In this document: one piece after another, positions 26,964-35,704 of the stretch
Layout: the number at the start of each line of letters is the position of its first letter
Position numbering within the stretch: the stretch's first letter is position 1
Assembly (NCBI GenBank): GCA_039698075.1
Contig: JBDKTJ010000062.1
Span: 1-64,000, forward strand
Source of the DNA: JAJFVC01 sp039698075
GTDB lineage: Bacteria; Planctomycetota; Planctomycetia; Pirellulales; Thermoguttaceae
Reading direction: 5' to 3'
DNA: 64,000 bases
Notes under the pieces: model-generated
What the model was told of the DNA's origin: nothing
Database searches by the model: none
Seen by the model: the letters and a program-made list of their open reading frames with translations, nothing else
Position numbers and translations under genes: made by a program

Positions 26964-29329
26964 CCGTCGACAAAGCGCTCCTATGCGACGATGTTTTCGC
27001 CGACCTGCAAGACGACTGGGACGGCGCGTCGCGCTACCTCGCCCTGTTCATCGACGAAGCCGACCAGACGCTCAACGACCTGGTCGACGCGCTGTTGGCG
27101 CTCGAGGCCGGCGGCGGACGGGGGCCCATCGAACAGTTGTTCATCGCCGCGCATCGTTTGAAGGGGTCGGCCGCGTCGATCGGATTGAATCGGGTCGCCA
27201 AGCTGGCGCACTTCATGGAAGACGTGTTGCAGGCGTTGGTCGACGGCAACCATCCGCTTTCGCCCGAAATTGCCGACGCCATGCTGGCTTGCACCGACGG
27301 CCTGCGGCAATACGTCGACGCAATGAAAGCCGGATGCCCCGGCGGCGATTCGTTCAGCGAGTTGGCCGGTCGGCTCGTCGTGGCTCGAAAGACGTTCAAC
27401 GGGCAGGACCTTTCGTTGGAGACGACAAAAACGCAGGAAAACAGCACGCCGGACGACGCCGGGCCGCTCTCGAAATCGGAGTGGCGCCGGCGAGTCGCCG
27501 AGTCGCTGCTGGAGGGAGAGCTTGGCGCGACGTTGGTCGGACAGGTCGTTTTTACGCCCGGCTGTTCCCATGTCGGCCTGAAGGCGAGGCTGATCTACGA
27601 AAAACTTTCACGTCTGAGCGAAATCCGTTGCTTCGATCCGCCGGCCGACCAAATCGAAACGCGCGAACAGCTTGACGCCGTTCGATTCGGGGCCGTGACG
27701 GAGCGGACGCCGGAGTCGCTGGCCCGGGTGTTGCGCGTGGCGGGCGTTCAAGACATCGAGATCGAACGACTCGATTCGGAACCGTTGCCCTCCGCCGTCG
27801 CGGTCGAAGGCGACGCCGCCGAGCTGGCGCGACCTTCGATGAAGATGTCTTCGGAGCCGTCGGCCCACGAGCCTGTCGCGATCCGACACGCCGAGACGGT
27901 TCGGGTGGACATCGAGCGGCTCGACCGACTGATGAATCTGGCCGGTCAATTGGCCATCAACAAGGCTCGGGCGTCCCAAATCGCCGAAAAACTCAAGCGG
28001 CTCACGTACGTCGGGACGGCAACGAAAACGCTGGCCGGCGCCATGACGTTGCGCGCTGATCCGGAACACGGTCGAGGCGTCTCCGGATGCGTGCATCGCG
28101 ACGCCGAGCTGGTTGCCGGGCAACTGGAAGCCATGACGCAAATCCGCGCCTGTGTGAACGAACTGTTCGAGGCCGTCCACCAATTGGATCGCGTCAGCGA
28201 CGGCATCCATCAAAGCGTGATGGACGCGAGAATGCTGCCGATCGGTCCGCTGTTTGCGCGGTTTCATCGCGTTATCCGCGACATGACGCGCGCCAACGAC
28301 AAAGATATCCGGCTGGTCGTCAACGGCGACAAGACGGAACTGGACAAACGGATGATCGACGAGCTGGCCGACCCGATGATCCACATGGTTCGCAATGCGG
28401 CCGACCACGGAATCGAATCGCCTGCGGAACGCGAAGCGGCGGGCAAACCGCGCCAAGGCACGATTGTGTTGGACGCGTGCCATCGCGGTAGCAACATCGT
28501 CATCCGCGTTTCCGACGACGGGCGAGGGTTGAATGCGGATCGCATCCGGGCGAAGGCCGTCGAAAAAGGCCTGATCGCCGCCTCGGACGCCGAACGAATG
28601 ACGCGTCCGCAGATCCACCAACTCATCTGGCTGCCCGGCCTCAGCACCGCCGAACGCGTGACCGAAACGTCCGGTCGGGGCGTCGGCATGGACATCGTCC
28701 TTGCGAAGATCGAGGAGCTCAGCGGAACAATCGAGATCGAGAGCGAACCGGGCCGAGGCACGTCGCTGATCATCAAGCTCCCGCTGACGCTGGCGATTCT
28801 TCCAAGCCTGCTGGTCGAGATCGGCGGCGACGTGTTTGCGTTGCCCTTGGAGTCGGTCGTCGAAATCATTCGCGTTCGAAGCGACGAGCTGTCCTCGGTG
28901 CGAGGGCTTGCGACCGTGTCGATCCGTGATCGGGTCGTTCCGGTGTCGACGCTGGGCTCGATGTTCGATGGAGTCCGCCGCGACGGGCCGATCGGCGAAA
29001 CGATGATTTTGACCGTATTGGCTGAGGGCGACCGCCGACTCGGGCTGGCCGTCGATCGCGTGCTCGGCAAAGAGGACGTGGTGATCAAGTCGATCGTCGA
29101 AAACTATCGAAACGTCGCCGGAGTCGCCGGGGCCAGCATTCTTGGCGACGGGCGCGTGTCGCTGATTCTCGATCCGCCGACGCTGATCGAGATGGCCTCG
29201 TCGGGCCCATGCGGCTCGCACGAGCGAACCCGGCCGCGGGAGGCCGTCGTTGGAACGCCGCCCGCGGTTCGTTCTGTGTCGATTCCCGTAAACCATTCAC
29301 CTGATTGCCCTGCGGCGATTCACTTTTAA
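26960..29329 (+). CDS. cheA: Chemotaxis histidine kinase CheA
   Basis: This 789-aa kinase phosphorylates CheY. The Hpt (P1) domain has the phospho-acceptor His65 in AAHRLKGSA. A P2-like region (about 175-260) follows, then the dimerisation helices (IERLDRLMNLAGQLAINKAR). The HATPase domain has DPMIHMVRNAADHGIE, SDDGRGL and GRGVGMD. A C-terminal CheW-like domain follows. The start at ATG 26960 lies in the stop of cheR. The N-terminal coding frame extends further upstream without a start that fits, so the overlap start is preferred. Confidence 0.94.
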   Translation: MTVDKALLCDDVFADLQDDWDGASRYLALFIDEADQTLNDLVDALLALEAGGGRGPIEQLFIAAHRLKGSAASIGLNRVAKLAHFMEDVLQALVDGNHPLSPEIADAMLACTDGLRQYVDAMKAGCPGGDSFSELAGRLVVARKTFNGQDLSLETTKTQENSTPDDAGPLSKSEWRRRVAESLLEGELGATLVGQVVFTPGCSHVGLKARLIYEKLSRLSEIRCFDPPADQIETREQLDAVRFGAVTERTPESLARVLRVAGVQDIEIERLDSEPLPSAVAVEGDAAELARPSMKMSSEPSAHEPVAIRHAETVRVDIERLDRLMNLAGQLAINKARASQIAEKLKRLTYVGTATKTLAGAMTLRADPEHGRGVSGCVHRDAELVAGQLEAMTQIRACVNELFEAVHQLDRVSDGIHQSVMDARMLPIGPLFARFHRVIRDMTRANDKDIRLVVNGDKTELDKRMIDELADPMIHMVRNAADHGIESPAEREAAGKPRQGTIVLDACHRGSNIVIRVSDDGRGLNADRIRAKAVEKGLIAASDAERMTRPQIHQLIWLPGLSTAERVTETSGRGVGMDIVLAKIEELSGTIEIESEPGRGTSLIIKLPLTLAILPSLLVEIGGDVFALPLESVVEIIRVRSDELSSVRGLATVSIRDRVVPVSTLGSMFDGVRRDGPIGETMILTVLAEGDRRLGLAVDRVLGKEDVVIKSIVENYRNVAGVAGASILGDGRVSLILDPPTLIEMASSGPCGSHERTRPREAVVGTPPAVRSVSIPVNHSPDCPAAIHF

Positions 29330-29341
29330 GGAGGATTGTCG

Positions 29342-29959
29342 ATGACCGAGTTGGCGTGTTCCGAAGACCTGAAACTGCGGCTGCTGCGACAACTGTTTGC
29401 GTCGGCGACGCACGACGCTTCGGCGGCGATGTGTCGTTGGACCAACAGCCTGGTCAGCCTGACGCTGGACGAGGTTTGTGAAATCCCGTTGGAAAACGTG
29501 TGCGGCGACTTGAATTTCGGCGATGAACCGCTGACCATGGTCGTGCTGAACCTCGAAGGCGAGGCCGGTGGCTCGCTGTTGCTGATGTTCAATGAGGAAA
29601 GCGCCCGAGGACTGGCGGCTTCCTTGCTCGATGCGCCCGTCCATCATGGCCCCGGCTGGAGCGAACTGGAGCAATCGGCCTTGAACGAGACGGGAAACAT
29701 CCTCGGCTGCGCGTACGTCAATGCGATTACGCGGCTGATCGACTACTCGCTCGTTCCGTCGACGCCGAATTTCGTCGTCGATTACGGCGCCAGCGTGTTG
29801 CAGGAAGCGATGTTGGGACAGGTCGCGCTGAACGATTCGGTGTTGATCGGTCGAACCCGGTTCCAACACCGAAACGAGGAAGTCAGTTGGTGGCTGCTGT
29901 TCGTTCCGACCGTCGCCCTGCGCGAGGTGATCGAACGGGCTTTGCTCTTGAAGGCGTGA
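29342..29959 (+). CDS. CheC-like CheY-phosphatase
   Basis: The protein is 205 aa from ATG 29342, with a perfect AAGGAGG seven bases before it. It belongs to the CheC/CheX/FliY family that dephosphorylates CheY-P. One family motif, S-x3-E-x2-N (in SALNETGNILGCAYVNA), is clear. I see only one such motif, whereas typical CheC has two, so it might be closer to CheX or a one-site CheC. It sits directly before cheD, which in other bacteria binds CheC, and this supports the call. Confidence 0.75.
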   Translation: MTELACSEDLKLRLLRQLFASATHDASAAMCRWTNSLVSLTLDEVCEIPLENVCGDLNFGDEPLTMVVLNLEGEAGGSLLLMFNEESARGLAASLLDAPVHHGPGWSELEQSALNETGNILGCAYVNAITRLIDYSLVPSTPNFVVDYGASVLQEAMLGQVALNDSVLIGRTRFQHRNEEVSWWLLFVPTVALREVIERALLLKA

Positions 29960-29995
29960 GACCGCGTCAACGGCTGATAATCGGAGTAGGGCAAC

Positions 29996-30490
29996 ATGGT
30001 TTCCTGTTTAACGGAACAGCGACGAGACGAGATCAACGTCGGAATGGGGCAGGCCGTCTTTCATCGTGAGCCGGCCCAACTGACGGCGATTCTCGGCTCG
30101 TGCGTGGCCATTACGATGTTCTCGTCAAAATTGCGGGCAGGCATGCTCAGCCACGTTGTGTTGCCAAAGGCCGTTGAGAAAACGGCGTATCCGGCTAAAT
30201 TCGCCGATACCGCCGTGCCTTATATGCTGTCGGCGTTCGAACGGCATGGGATCCGTCCCGGAGAGATCGTCGCCAAGATCGTCGGCGGCGCCTGCATGTT
30301 CGGCAAAAACAGTAAGTTCTTGGACATCGGCGACTGCAATGCAAAAGCCGCCGCGAAATCTCTCGAAGACGCCTCGGTTCGGTTGGTCGCCAGCGACATT
30401 GGCGGCGCCGCCGGGCGACGTATTTGTTTTGACTTGACAACCGGTGAAATTGTCATCGAATCCTCGGCCCATCGCGTTCGAACCATTTGA
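29996..30490 (+). CDS. cheD: Chemoreceptor glutamine deamidase CheD
   Basis: CheD deamidates receptor glutamines to glutamates and can bind CheC. The 164-aa protein has the nucleophile Cys36 in AILGSCVAITM, the catalytic His53 in MLSHVVLP, and the KIVGGACMFG motif of the family. GGAGTAGGGC precedes the ATG at 29996. It lies between the CheC-like gene and cheY, which matches the CheC-CheD-CheY feedback module known from Bacillus and Thermotoga. Confidence 0.93.
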   Translation: MVSCLTEQRRDEINVGMGQAVFHREPAQLTAILGSCVAITMFSSKLRAGMLSHVVLPKAVEKTAYPAKFADTAVPYMLSAFERHGIRPGEIVAKIVGGACMFGKNSKFLDIGDCNAKAAAKSLEDASVRLVASDIGGAAGRRICFDLTTGEIVIESSAHRVRTI

Positions 30491-30593
30491 AAAACAGAAT
30501 TCAAAAATGGCTGGCCGCACCGATGTTTCGTGATTACGAAAGAACTAATTGGCAATTGTTGATAAGTTTTTAACGGCAGGAGCTTTCATCACT

Positions 30594-30980
30594 ATGGCTA
30601 AAACGTTGCTGGTGGCGGATGATGCGGCGATCGTTCGTGAGAAGATCAAGGAGACGGCCCGTCGCGCCGGATGGACTATTGCGGGCGAGGCTCGCAACGG
30701 CAAGGAAGCGATCGAACGCTACGCCGCGACCCATCCGACGGTCATGACCCTCGACCTGGTCATGCCCGAGTACGACGGCATTTACGCCCTTCGCGAAATT
30801 CTCGCAATGGATCCCAATGCCAAAGTGATCGTGGTCAGCGCGCTGGGGCAGAAAAACATCTTGAAAGACGCGTTCAAACTCGGCGCCGCCGATTTCGTCG
30901 TCAAGCCGTTCGACGCCCAAACGCTCGCCAATACGATCGAGCAATTTGCGGTTCAGGAGGAGGCCGCCGCGTGCGCCTAG
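30594..30980 (+). CDS. cheY: Chemotaxis response regulator CheY
   Basis: This 128-aa single-domain receiver is phosphorylated by CheA and would act on the flagellar motor or another output. The acidic pocket (Asp9, Asp10) and the phospho-acceptor Asp54 (TLDLVMPEYDG) are present. So is a Ser at the usual Thr/Ser switch position (VVSALGQ) and the conserved Lys104 in VVKPFDA. The ATG at 30594 follows AGGAG. It ends the operon, and a strong bidirectional terminator follows at 31084-31126. The flagellar or motor genes are elsewhere. Confidence 0.92.
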   Translation: MAKTLLVADDAAIVREKIKETARRAGWTIAGEARNGKEAIERYAATHPTVMTLDLVMPEYDGIYALREILAMDPNAKVIVVSALGQKNILKDAFKLGAADFVVKPFDAQTLANTIEQFAVQEEAAACA

Positions 30981-31083
30981 TCGCATTTCCCCAAGCGACG
31001 CGGCGATGACGCAAGAGAACGCACGGGCGGCTCCGACGTGACCCGCGATGCCGGCCCGTGGTGATTTCGAAAAATAAAAAAAA

Positions 31084-31126
31084 GACCCCGGAGGCGTTCG
31101 TCAGCCTTCGGGGCCTTTGTTTTTTG
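31084..31126. terminator. Bidirectional intrinsic terminator after cheY
   Basis: The stem GACCCCGGAGGC (31084-31095) pairs with GCCTTCGGGGCC (31104-31115), with an 8-base loop and one bulge-like mismatch. A T-rich run (TTTGTTTTTTG) follows on the plus strand and A-rich DNA precedes it. It can end the che operon on plus and the lipoprotein gene (31158-31730) on minus. Confidence 0.85.
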
Positions 31127-31157
31127 TCGAGAAATCTCGCCGCCGCACAGGTCGAGA

Positions 31158-31730
31158 TCAATAGCCCGTGCCGGGGCCCGGATTCACGTTGCCGACCATG
31201 TGCAGGTGGTCGTGGTCGATGTAGACGACCTCTTGGCAATCCTCGTCCGTGTTCTTGTAGGGAAGCGGCCAGCCCACCCACGTCGTTTCGGTGAAGTGGA
31301 CGATGCATTTGTAGTGGACGTGGTGCAACTGGGCCGGACCGACCAGCGGATACACGCGCGGCGGGTCGATGTAATCGGAGATCGGTTCCTTCACGATCCG
31401 CACGTTCTGCCGTTGCGTTTCATACATCATCGGCAGTCCGCCCTGGACCGGTCGCGCCTTCTCCAACCCACGCATCACTTCGTCGTCCGACGGTTCGTCC
31501 AACGCCGCCGTCGGCGTGTTCGGCGTCAAGGGGCCGAGCACCGGCATCCGCTCGTAACGCTCGTGCTCCCAGAACTTGTCTTCCGGCAATTTTTGGAAGT
31601 ACGGCGATACGGGAATCGGAAAGGCGAGAATTCCAAGGTTCGGGCCGGCCACCGTGCTGCACCCCGATGCGCAGACCAGCGACAACAGCCCGAGAACCCC
31701 AATGGCGACACATGCGTGTTTCGTGGACAT
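31158..31730 (-). CDS. Planctomycete lipoprotein of unknown function
   Basis: The protein is 190 aa. A signal ends in the lipobox LVCASGC, so it should be lipid-anchored. The mature protein has several aromatic- and Pro-rich segments (FPIPVSPYFQKLPEDKFWEH) and a His-rich C-terminus (LHHVHYKCIVHF, YIDHDHLHMVG). The His cluster could bind metal, but that is speculation. A GGAG site precedes the ATG. It is unlike any enzyme I recognise and resembles conserved lipoproteins found only in planctomycetes. Confidence 0.75.
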   Translation of the reverse strand: MSTKHACVAIGVLGLLSLVCASGCSTVAGPNLGILAFPIPVSPYFQKLPEDKFWEHERYERMPVLGPLTPNTPTAALDEPSDDEVMRGLEKARPVQGGLPMMYETQRQNVRIVKEPISDYIDPPRVYPLVGPAQLHHVHYKCIVHFTETTWVGWPLPYKNTDEDCQEVVYIDHDHLHMVGNVNPGPGTGY

Positions 31731-31825
31731 CCCTGTCTCCTCGACTGAATAGATGGGACCGAGCCCATGCTACACTCTTATCGTGTTAAAATGTGCCGGA
31801 CTTGCGGGTTTTTTGGATTGCACCG

Positions 31826-31868
31826 AAAAAAACAGGACTGGGAACCGATGGTCAGCTCCCAGTCCTGT
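31826..31868 (-). terminator. Intrinsic terminator of the BON-domain gene
   Basis: ACAGGACTGGGA (31832-31843) and TCCCAGTCCTGT (31857-31868) form a perfect 12-bp stem with a 13-base loop. On the minus strand this is followed by a run of seven T (31826-31832 read in reverse). It lies 33 bases downstream of the minus-strand gene ending at 31902. Confidence 0.9.
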
Positions 31869-31901
31869 CGCGGGTTAACGATCTTCGTTGAATAACCTAG
31901 C

Positions 31902-32774
31902 TTAACGGCGCCAGCAACTGGCCGGTTGATCTTTGAAGTCCAAGAACCACCAGCCATCGTCCCATTCCAACGTCACTTTCCGCCATCCCATCGGGACTTG
32001 CGGATAGGGATAGAACGGGCCGATGTACGGCCAGGCCGTCGGCGAATACTGCTTCGGATAGGTCACGGCCGCGTAGTTCGGGTAAGCGGCGTAGCTTGGC
32101 CAAGCGTAGTTGGGCATGTTCGGCTGATCGCATCGGGCCGGAGCCGCGCCAGCGCCATTGGCCGCCGTGTACATCGGCAACGGGCCGCCGTTGGGCGCGC
32201 TCGGACCGCGAGCCGATTGCATCGCCACTTGGGTTTGGGCCATCGGCTTGACGCGACTCGGTACGGCCATCGGTTGCGGGACTTCCGTCGATTCCTCGGC
32301 CGAGACCGTGCGGGCCGACGTCGCGCTGAACGAGCTAGCCACCTGATCCGCTTGGCCGGCGCTCGGTTGTTCGGCGTGACGGCCGATCATGCCGCCCAGC
32401 CGCTGGGTCCAGCTTTTGCTCGCTTTTTGGTCGCGGAGCGGATTTTGCGTCGAGCTGTCCGCGGTTTGGGCCTGCGAGGCCTCCTCGGTCGCGCTGTCCG
32501 AAGCAACGGTCAGGTCATTGACCACTCGGTTCACGCCAGGCGTCTGAAACACCAGCCGCAGGGCTGTGTTCATCTGGGTTTGGTCGGAGACTCGACCCCG
32601 AACCCAGGCGGTTCCGTCTTGAAACTTCACCCCAATTTTGTAGTCGGTCAGTTGGCCGCTGCTGCGCAGATTCTTTGCAATCTGCTCGGCAACCTCTTGG
32701 TTGCCGGCCAGGGCCAGTGTTGGGACGACCGCCATCAAAGCAGCCATCGCGATACCCGTGACAATTCGTCGCAT
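31902..32774 (-). CDS. Secreted BON-domain protein
   Basis: The protein is 290 aa from ATG 32774, with an AGGAGGG SD. The signal peptide (AMAALMAVVPTLALAG) is followed by a BON domain at residues about 25-95 (AEQIAKNLRSSGQLTDYKIG, TAWVRGRVSDQTQ, VNRVVNDLTVA). BON domains bind lipid or outer-membrane material. A low-complexity Ser/Gln/Ala linker follows, then a Tyr/Pro-rich C-terminus (YPNYAAVTYPKQYSP, FYPYPQVP) ending in a WDDGWWFLDF segment. It is a conserved planctomycete type. A terminator lies just downstream. Confidence 0.8.
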   Translation of the reverse strand: MRRIVTGIAMAALMAVVPTLALAGNQEVAEQIAKNLRSSGQLTDYKIGVKFQDGTAWVRGRVSDQTQMNTALRLVFQTPGVNRVVNDLTVASDSATEEASQAQTADSSTQNPLRDQKASKSWTQRLGGMIGRHAEQPSAGQADQVASSFSATSARTVSAEESTEVPQPMAVPSRVKPMAQTQVAMQSARGPSAPNGGPLPMYTAANGAGAAPARCDQPNMPNYAWPSYAAYPNYAAVTYPKQYSPTAWPYIGPFYPYPQVPMGWRKVTLEWDDGWWFLDFKDQPASCWRR

Positions 32775-33023
32775 GTTATCCCTCCTCTGAAGATCACGCC
32801 CGCGGACAATTTTCCTCGGGAAAATAGGTAACGTTGGCATGGCCGGAAAAGCTCCGAAATCTGCGGAGCATTGGCAAGGAGGACCTGTCGCGCCGCATCC
32901 TAAGCACGGCGGACAGGATTGCGGAGTCGCCCCCCTTGGCAACCGCCGAATCCGAACTGTTTTCTGCCTGAATATAGGTTTCGGTTGCTGGTTCTACCGA
33001 AAGGAGGCTTTTTTTCGATTTTG

Positions 33024-33137
33024 ATGGTCTGCACGGTCGTAGGGGAGCTTCCGACCGGCAATCTGGAGAGTTTGGCGGAAGAAATCCGGCAACTTACCAG
33101 GTCGCGGCTTCGCGGCCTTTCCGGAAGTCGCACGTAA
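33024..33137 (+). pseudogene. Short ORF resembling the start of a BON-like gene
   Basis: This open frame of 37 codons from ATG 33024 encodes ESLAEEIRQLTRSRLRGL near its centre. That resembles the N-terminus of planctomycete BON-like proteins (recalled from such proteins). It then ends at 33137 and overlaps a minus-strand gene. The AGGAGG at 33002-33007 is 16 bases away, too far for a normal SD. It may be a truncated remnant. The rest of 32775-33093 shows no gene. Confidence 0.3.
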
Positions 33138-33372
33138 CCGTCAAAATCATGGTCGCCAATGTGGCGCAGCAGAGTAGCCAGCAGCCCGGGCCGATCGTAA
33201 ATGCGGCCACAGTAACACCACCCATGAGAGGCAGCGCCACAAAGAATAGGTATTGCCCAACGGTCTGAATCTTAGACCCTTCGCTCAGTCGGGCAGTCCA
33301 AGCGCTGAAAAAGCCGAACAGTTGCACAGCGATCAAAAGCCACGCGATCGTGGAGAAGTCGAGTCCGTTCAT
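33094..33372 (-). CDS. Small membrane protein
   Basis: The 92-aa protein from ATG 33372 has three hydrophobic segments: STIAWLLIAVQLFGFF, YLFFVALPLMGGVTVAAF and CWLLCCATLATMIL. A short cytoplasmic tail (CDFRKGREAATW) follows. It is Cys-rich in the third segment. An upstream ATG would add 14 residues. It stands between the secreted BON gene and the redoxin-like gene on the same strand, with long gaps on both sides. No family recognised. Confidence 0.55.
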   Translation of the reverse strand: MNGLDFSTIAWLLIAVQLFGFFSAWTARLSEGSKIQTVGQYLFFVALPLMGGVTVAAFTIGPGCWLLCCATLATMILTVTCDFRKGREAATW

Positions 33373-33557
33373 GGGGGCGGCAGATTCCTTTCTGTCGCCA
33401 CGCATGGTAGCCACTTACCGAGAGTGCAGGAATACCAATTTTGTACGCATGACACCTTGAAGTGGTATCATGCGTGCCCCCCCTAGTATTGCTGCGATTT
33501 CAACGACAGGCCGTTTTCGCGGACGAGTCTCCACGTATTTTTGCGTTGAAATGCGTG

Positions 33558-35459
33558 TTACTTGATTAGCTTTTTGATCTCCGGTTCGGCATCCGCGATG
33601 GCCACGTTGCGGCTGACCACGTTGCCCTGTTGGTCGATCAGGATCATGGTCGGGACGGTCAGGATGCCCAGCGAATTGGCGGGCCGGCTGTCCAGACCGC
33701 CTTCCTCATAGATTTGCTGCCACGGCAGCGGATTTTCGGCCAGATAGGCGTTCAGGTCCTTGATGTTGTTGTCGAGGCTGACGCCAATCACGGTGAACGA
33801 GCGGCCGTATTTGTTCAAAAGTTCCTTCAACGTGGCCATGTCGGCCTTCGAGGGGTTGGACCAAGTGGCCCAGTATTGGACCAACACCACCTTGCCGCGG
33901 TAGTCGTCCAAATTGACGCTGCCGCCCGCCGGGGTTTTGCCCGTCAACGAAATCGGCTTGCCGACCGAATCGAGCCGCAGTTGGGCCCCGGCCGCTTTTT
34001 TGGCCGCCGGCGAGTCTCGGAACTCTTGAACGATCCGGCCGTACCACTTCTTGGCGTCGTCATCCTGGCCGGAAAACTCCTGGCTGATGGCCAACTGGAG
34101 CATGGCTTCGGCGGCGTCGGGGGCGGTCGGATCATCGCGGACGAACTGTTCGAGCTTTTTGAGCCACTCCGATTGGATCTTCGAGTAGTCGGCCTTCGGC
34201 GCCTGCATGCTCAACGCGTAGGCGGCCGTCATTTGGCGGAACTTCACGTAGCTGGCCAGCGTTTTGTCCTGACCGTCCTTGTTGAGTTTCTCAAACAATT
34301 TTTTCAAGCGATCGGCCCCGTCGGGACACGTGCCCGACTGAACGGCCGCGCCGATCATGTCGGCCAGTTGCCGAATCCACATCGTGCGATCCTCGGGGCT
34401 TTTCGCCGCCGCGGCGATCTGTTCGAGCAGTTCGGCCCTTTGGCCCAGCACGCGGCTTTGTTGCTCGGGCGTGGCGGCTTTGGCGCTCTCGCGATCCAGC
34501 GTTTCGAGATCCGCCAGCAGTTTTTGAGATTGCGAACCGTCGCCGCCGGCGGCGGTGGACTCGCCGTGACGCGCCAGGGCCGTTCGGAAGAAGAATCCGG
34601 TCGATGCGGCGGCCTGTTCTTCGCCGTTCGGCACGGGCATGTCGATGACGCGCCAGACGTCGCCGACCTGGACCAGCGTGCCGATCTGGACTTGGCCGTG
34701 GCGAGAACCTTCGGCCACGATGGCCATCACGTTCTCGTAGACCCGCAAATCCTTGGTCGATTGTTCGGTTCCGGCCGGCACCACGCCCGGTCGATTGGCG
34801 CTGAATTGCACCCAACCGGTGTCGCGGCCGATGGTTTTTTGCCGGGCGGTCATCGGCTTGAAGCCCGCCACGGCCTTGTCGGTCTTCTCGGCGATGCTTT
34901 CGGCCCGGGCCTTGCCCAATCCGAGCGTCTTCAACTCGGCCGGGGTCAGCACCAATCGGGCGAAACGATCGGCGTCGTGCGTGGCGATGGCCGCGATCAC
35001 TTCGGCCGTAACCTCTTCCGCCGAAATGGATTTCCACGAGTCGATCACCCCGTCCTCATTGGCGTCGATGGCCCAGCGGCTGCCGCCGGTGTGAAACCAG
35101 CGGTATTGGTCGGGCTTGCCGTTGAAGTTCGAGTCGATGTCGCGATAGACCTCCAGACCGTCCTTATAATAGCTCCACTGATCCACGACATTGTCGTTGT
35201 TGGTGTCGACAAACCTGCGCAGAATGACGCCGTCGGGGCTTTCAATGATCCAACCCACCCGGCCGTCGAGCTTCTTGGCCTGAATCTTGCACTTGGCGAT
35301 CTCTTCCGGACCGGGCCGATCGTAGTCGACGCCTGACTGGACCGGCATAAGCTTCAACGCTTGTTCGGCGGAAGGCGAAGCCGCCCAAGAACCCAAAGGT
35401 TGCCACACAATGGCCAGCACGAACATCCACCAACTCATTTGAACGCAACGGCATCGCAT
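33558..35459 (-). CDS. Secreted TlpA/thioredoxin-fold protein without the CxxC
   Basis: The protein is 633 aa with a signal peptide (WWMFVLAIVWQPLGSWA). The N-terminal region has three EF-hand-like loops (DTNNDNVVDQW, DSNFNGKPDQY, DANEDGVIDSW) that could bind calcium. A helical middle (about 270-490) follows, with TPR-like features. The C-terminal thioredoxin-fold domain has GKVVLVQYWATWSNPSKADM. The usual CxxC is Ser-Asn-Pro-Ser, so thiol-disulfide exchange is unlikely. It retains the cis-Pro region (ILTVPTMILID). A strong SD precedes the ATG. It may be a scaffold or a binding protein. Confidence 0.8.
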   Translation of the reverse strand: MRCRCVQMSWWMFVLAIVWQPLGSWAASPSAEQALKLMPVQSGVDYDRPGPEEIAKCKIQAKKLDGRVGWIIESPDGVILRRFVDTNNDNVVDQWSYYKDGLEVYRDIDSNFNGKPDQYRWFHTGGSRWAIDANEDGVIDSWKSISAEEVTAEVIAAIATHDADRFARLVLTPAELKTLGLGKARAESIAEKTDKAVAGFKPMTARQKTIGRDTGWVQFSANRPGVVPAGTEQSTKDLRVYENVMAIVAEGSRHGQVQIGTLVQVGDVWRVIDMPVPNGEEQAAASTGFFFRTALARHGESTAAGGDGSQSQKLLADLETLDRESAKAATPEQQSRVLGQRAELLEQIAAAAKSPEDRTMWIRQLADMIGAAVQSGTCPDGADRLKKLFEKLNKDGQDKTLASYVKFRQMTAAYALSMQAPKADYSKIQSEWLKKLEQFVRDDPTAPDAAEAMLQLAISQEFSGQDDDAKKWYGRIVQEFRDSPAAKKAAGAQLRLDSVGKPISLTGKTPAGGSVNLDDYRGKVVLVQYWATWSNPSKADMATLKELLNKYGRSFTVIGVSLDNNIKDLNAYLAENPLPWQQIYEEGGLDSRPANSLGILTVPTMILIDQQGNVVSRNVAIADAEPEIKKLIK

Positions 35460-35704
35460 CGGTAGGTTCCTTCCCTCAAGAGATCGCGTTTGATCTCTTT
35501 CAGTTTCGGCTTGTCCGAGCGCGAAATATGAGCCGATTGCGTAGGCTTTTCCGGTTGCAAGGAATTTACCGGAGGAAGATCGTCGCCATCGGTCCCGTGG
35601 GCTGTTGATATGCGCAATCTAGATGGCATGCGTAGATTGGGTAGTGCACCATGACCACGTCTGCTGTGGCCATGGACGCTCGCCGCACCCAAGTGAGGCG
35701 TGTT

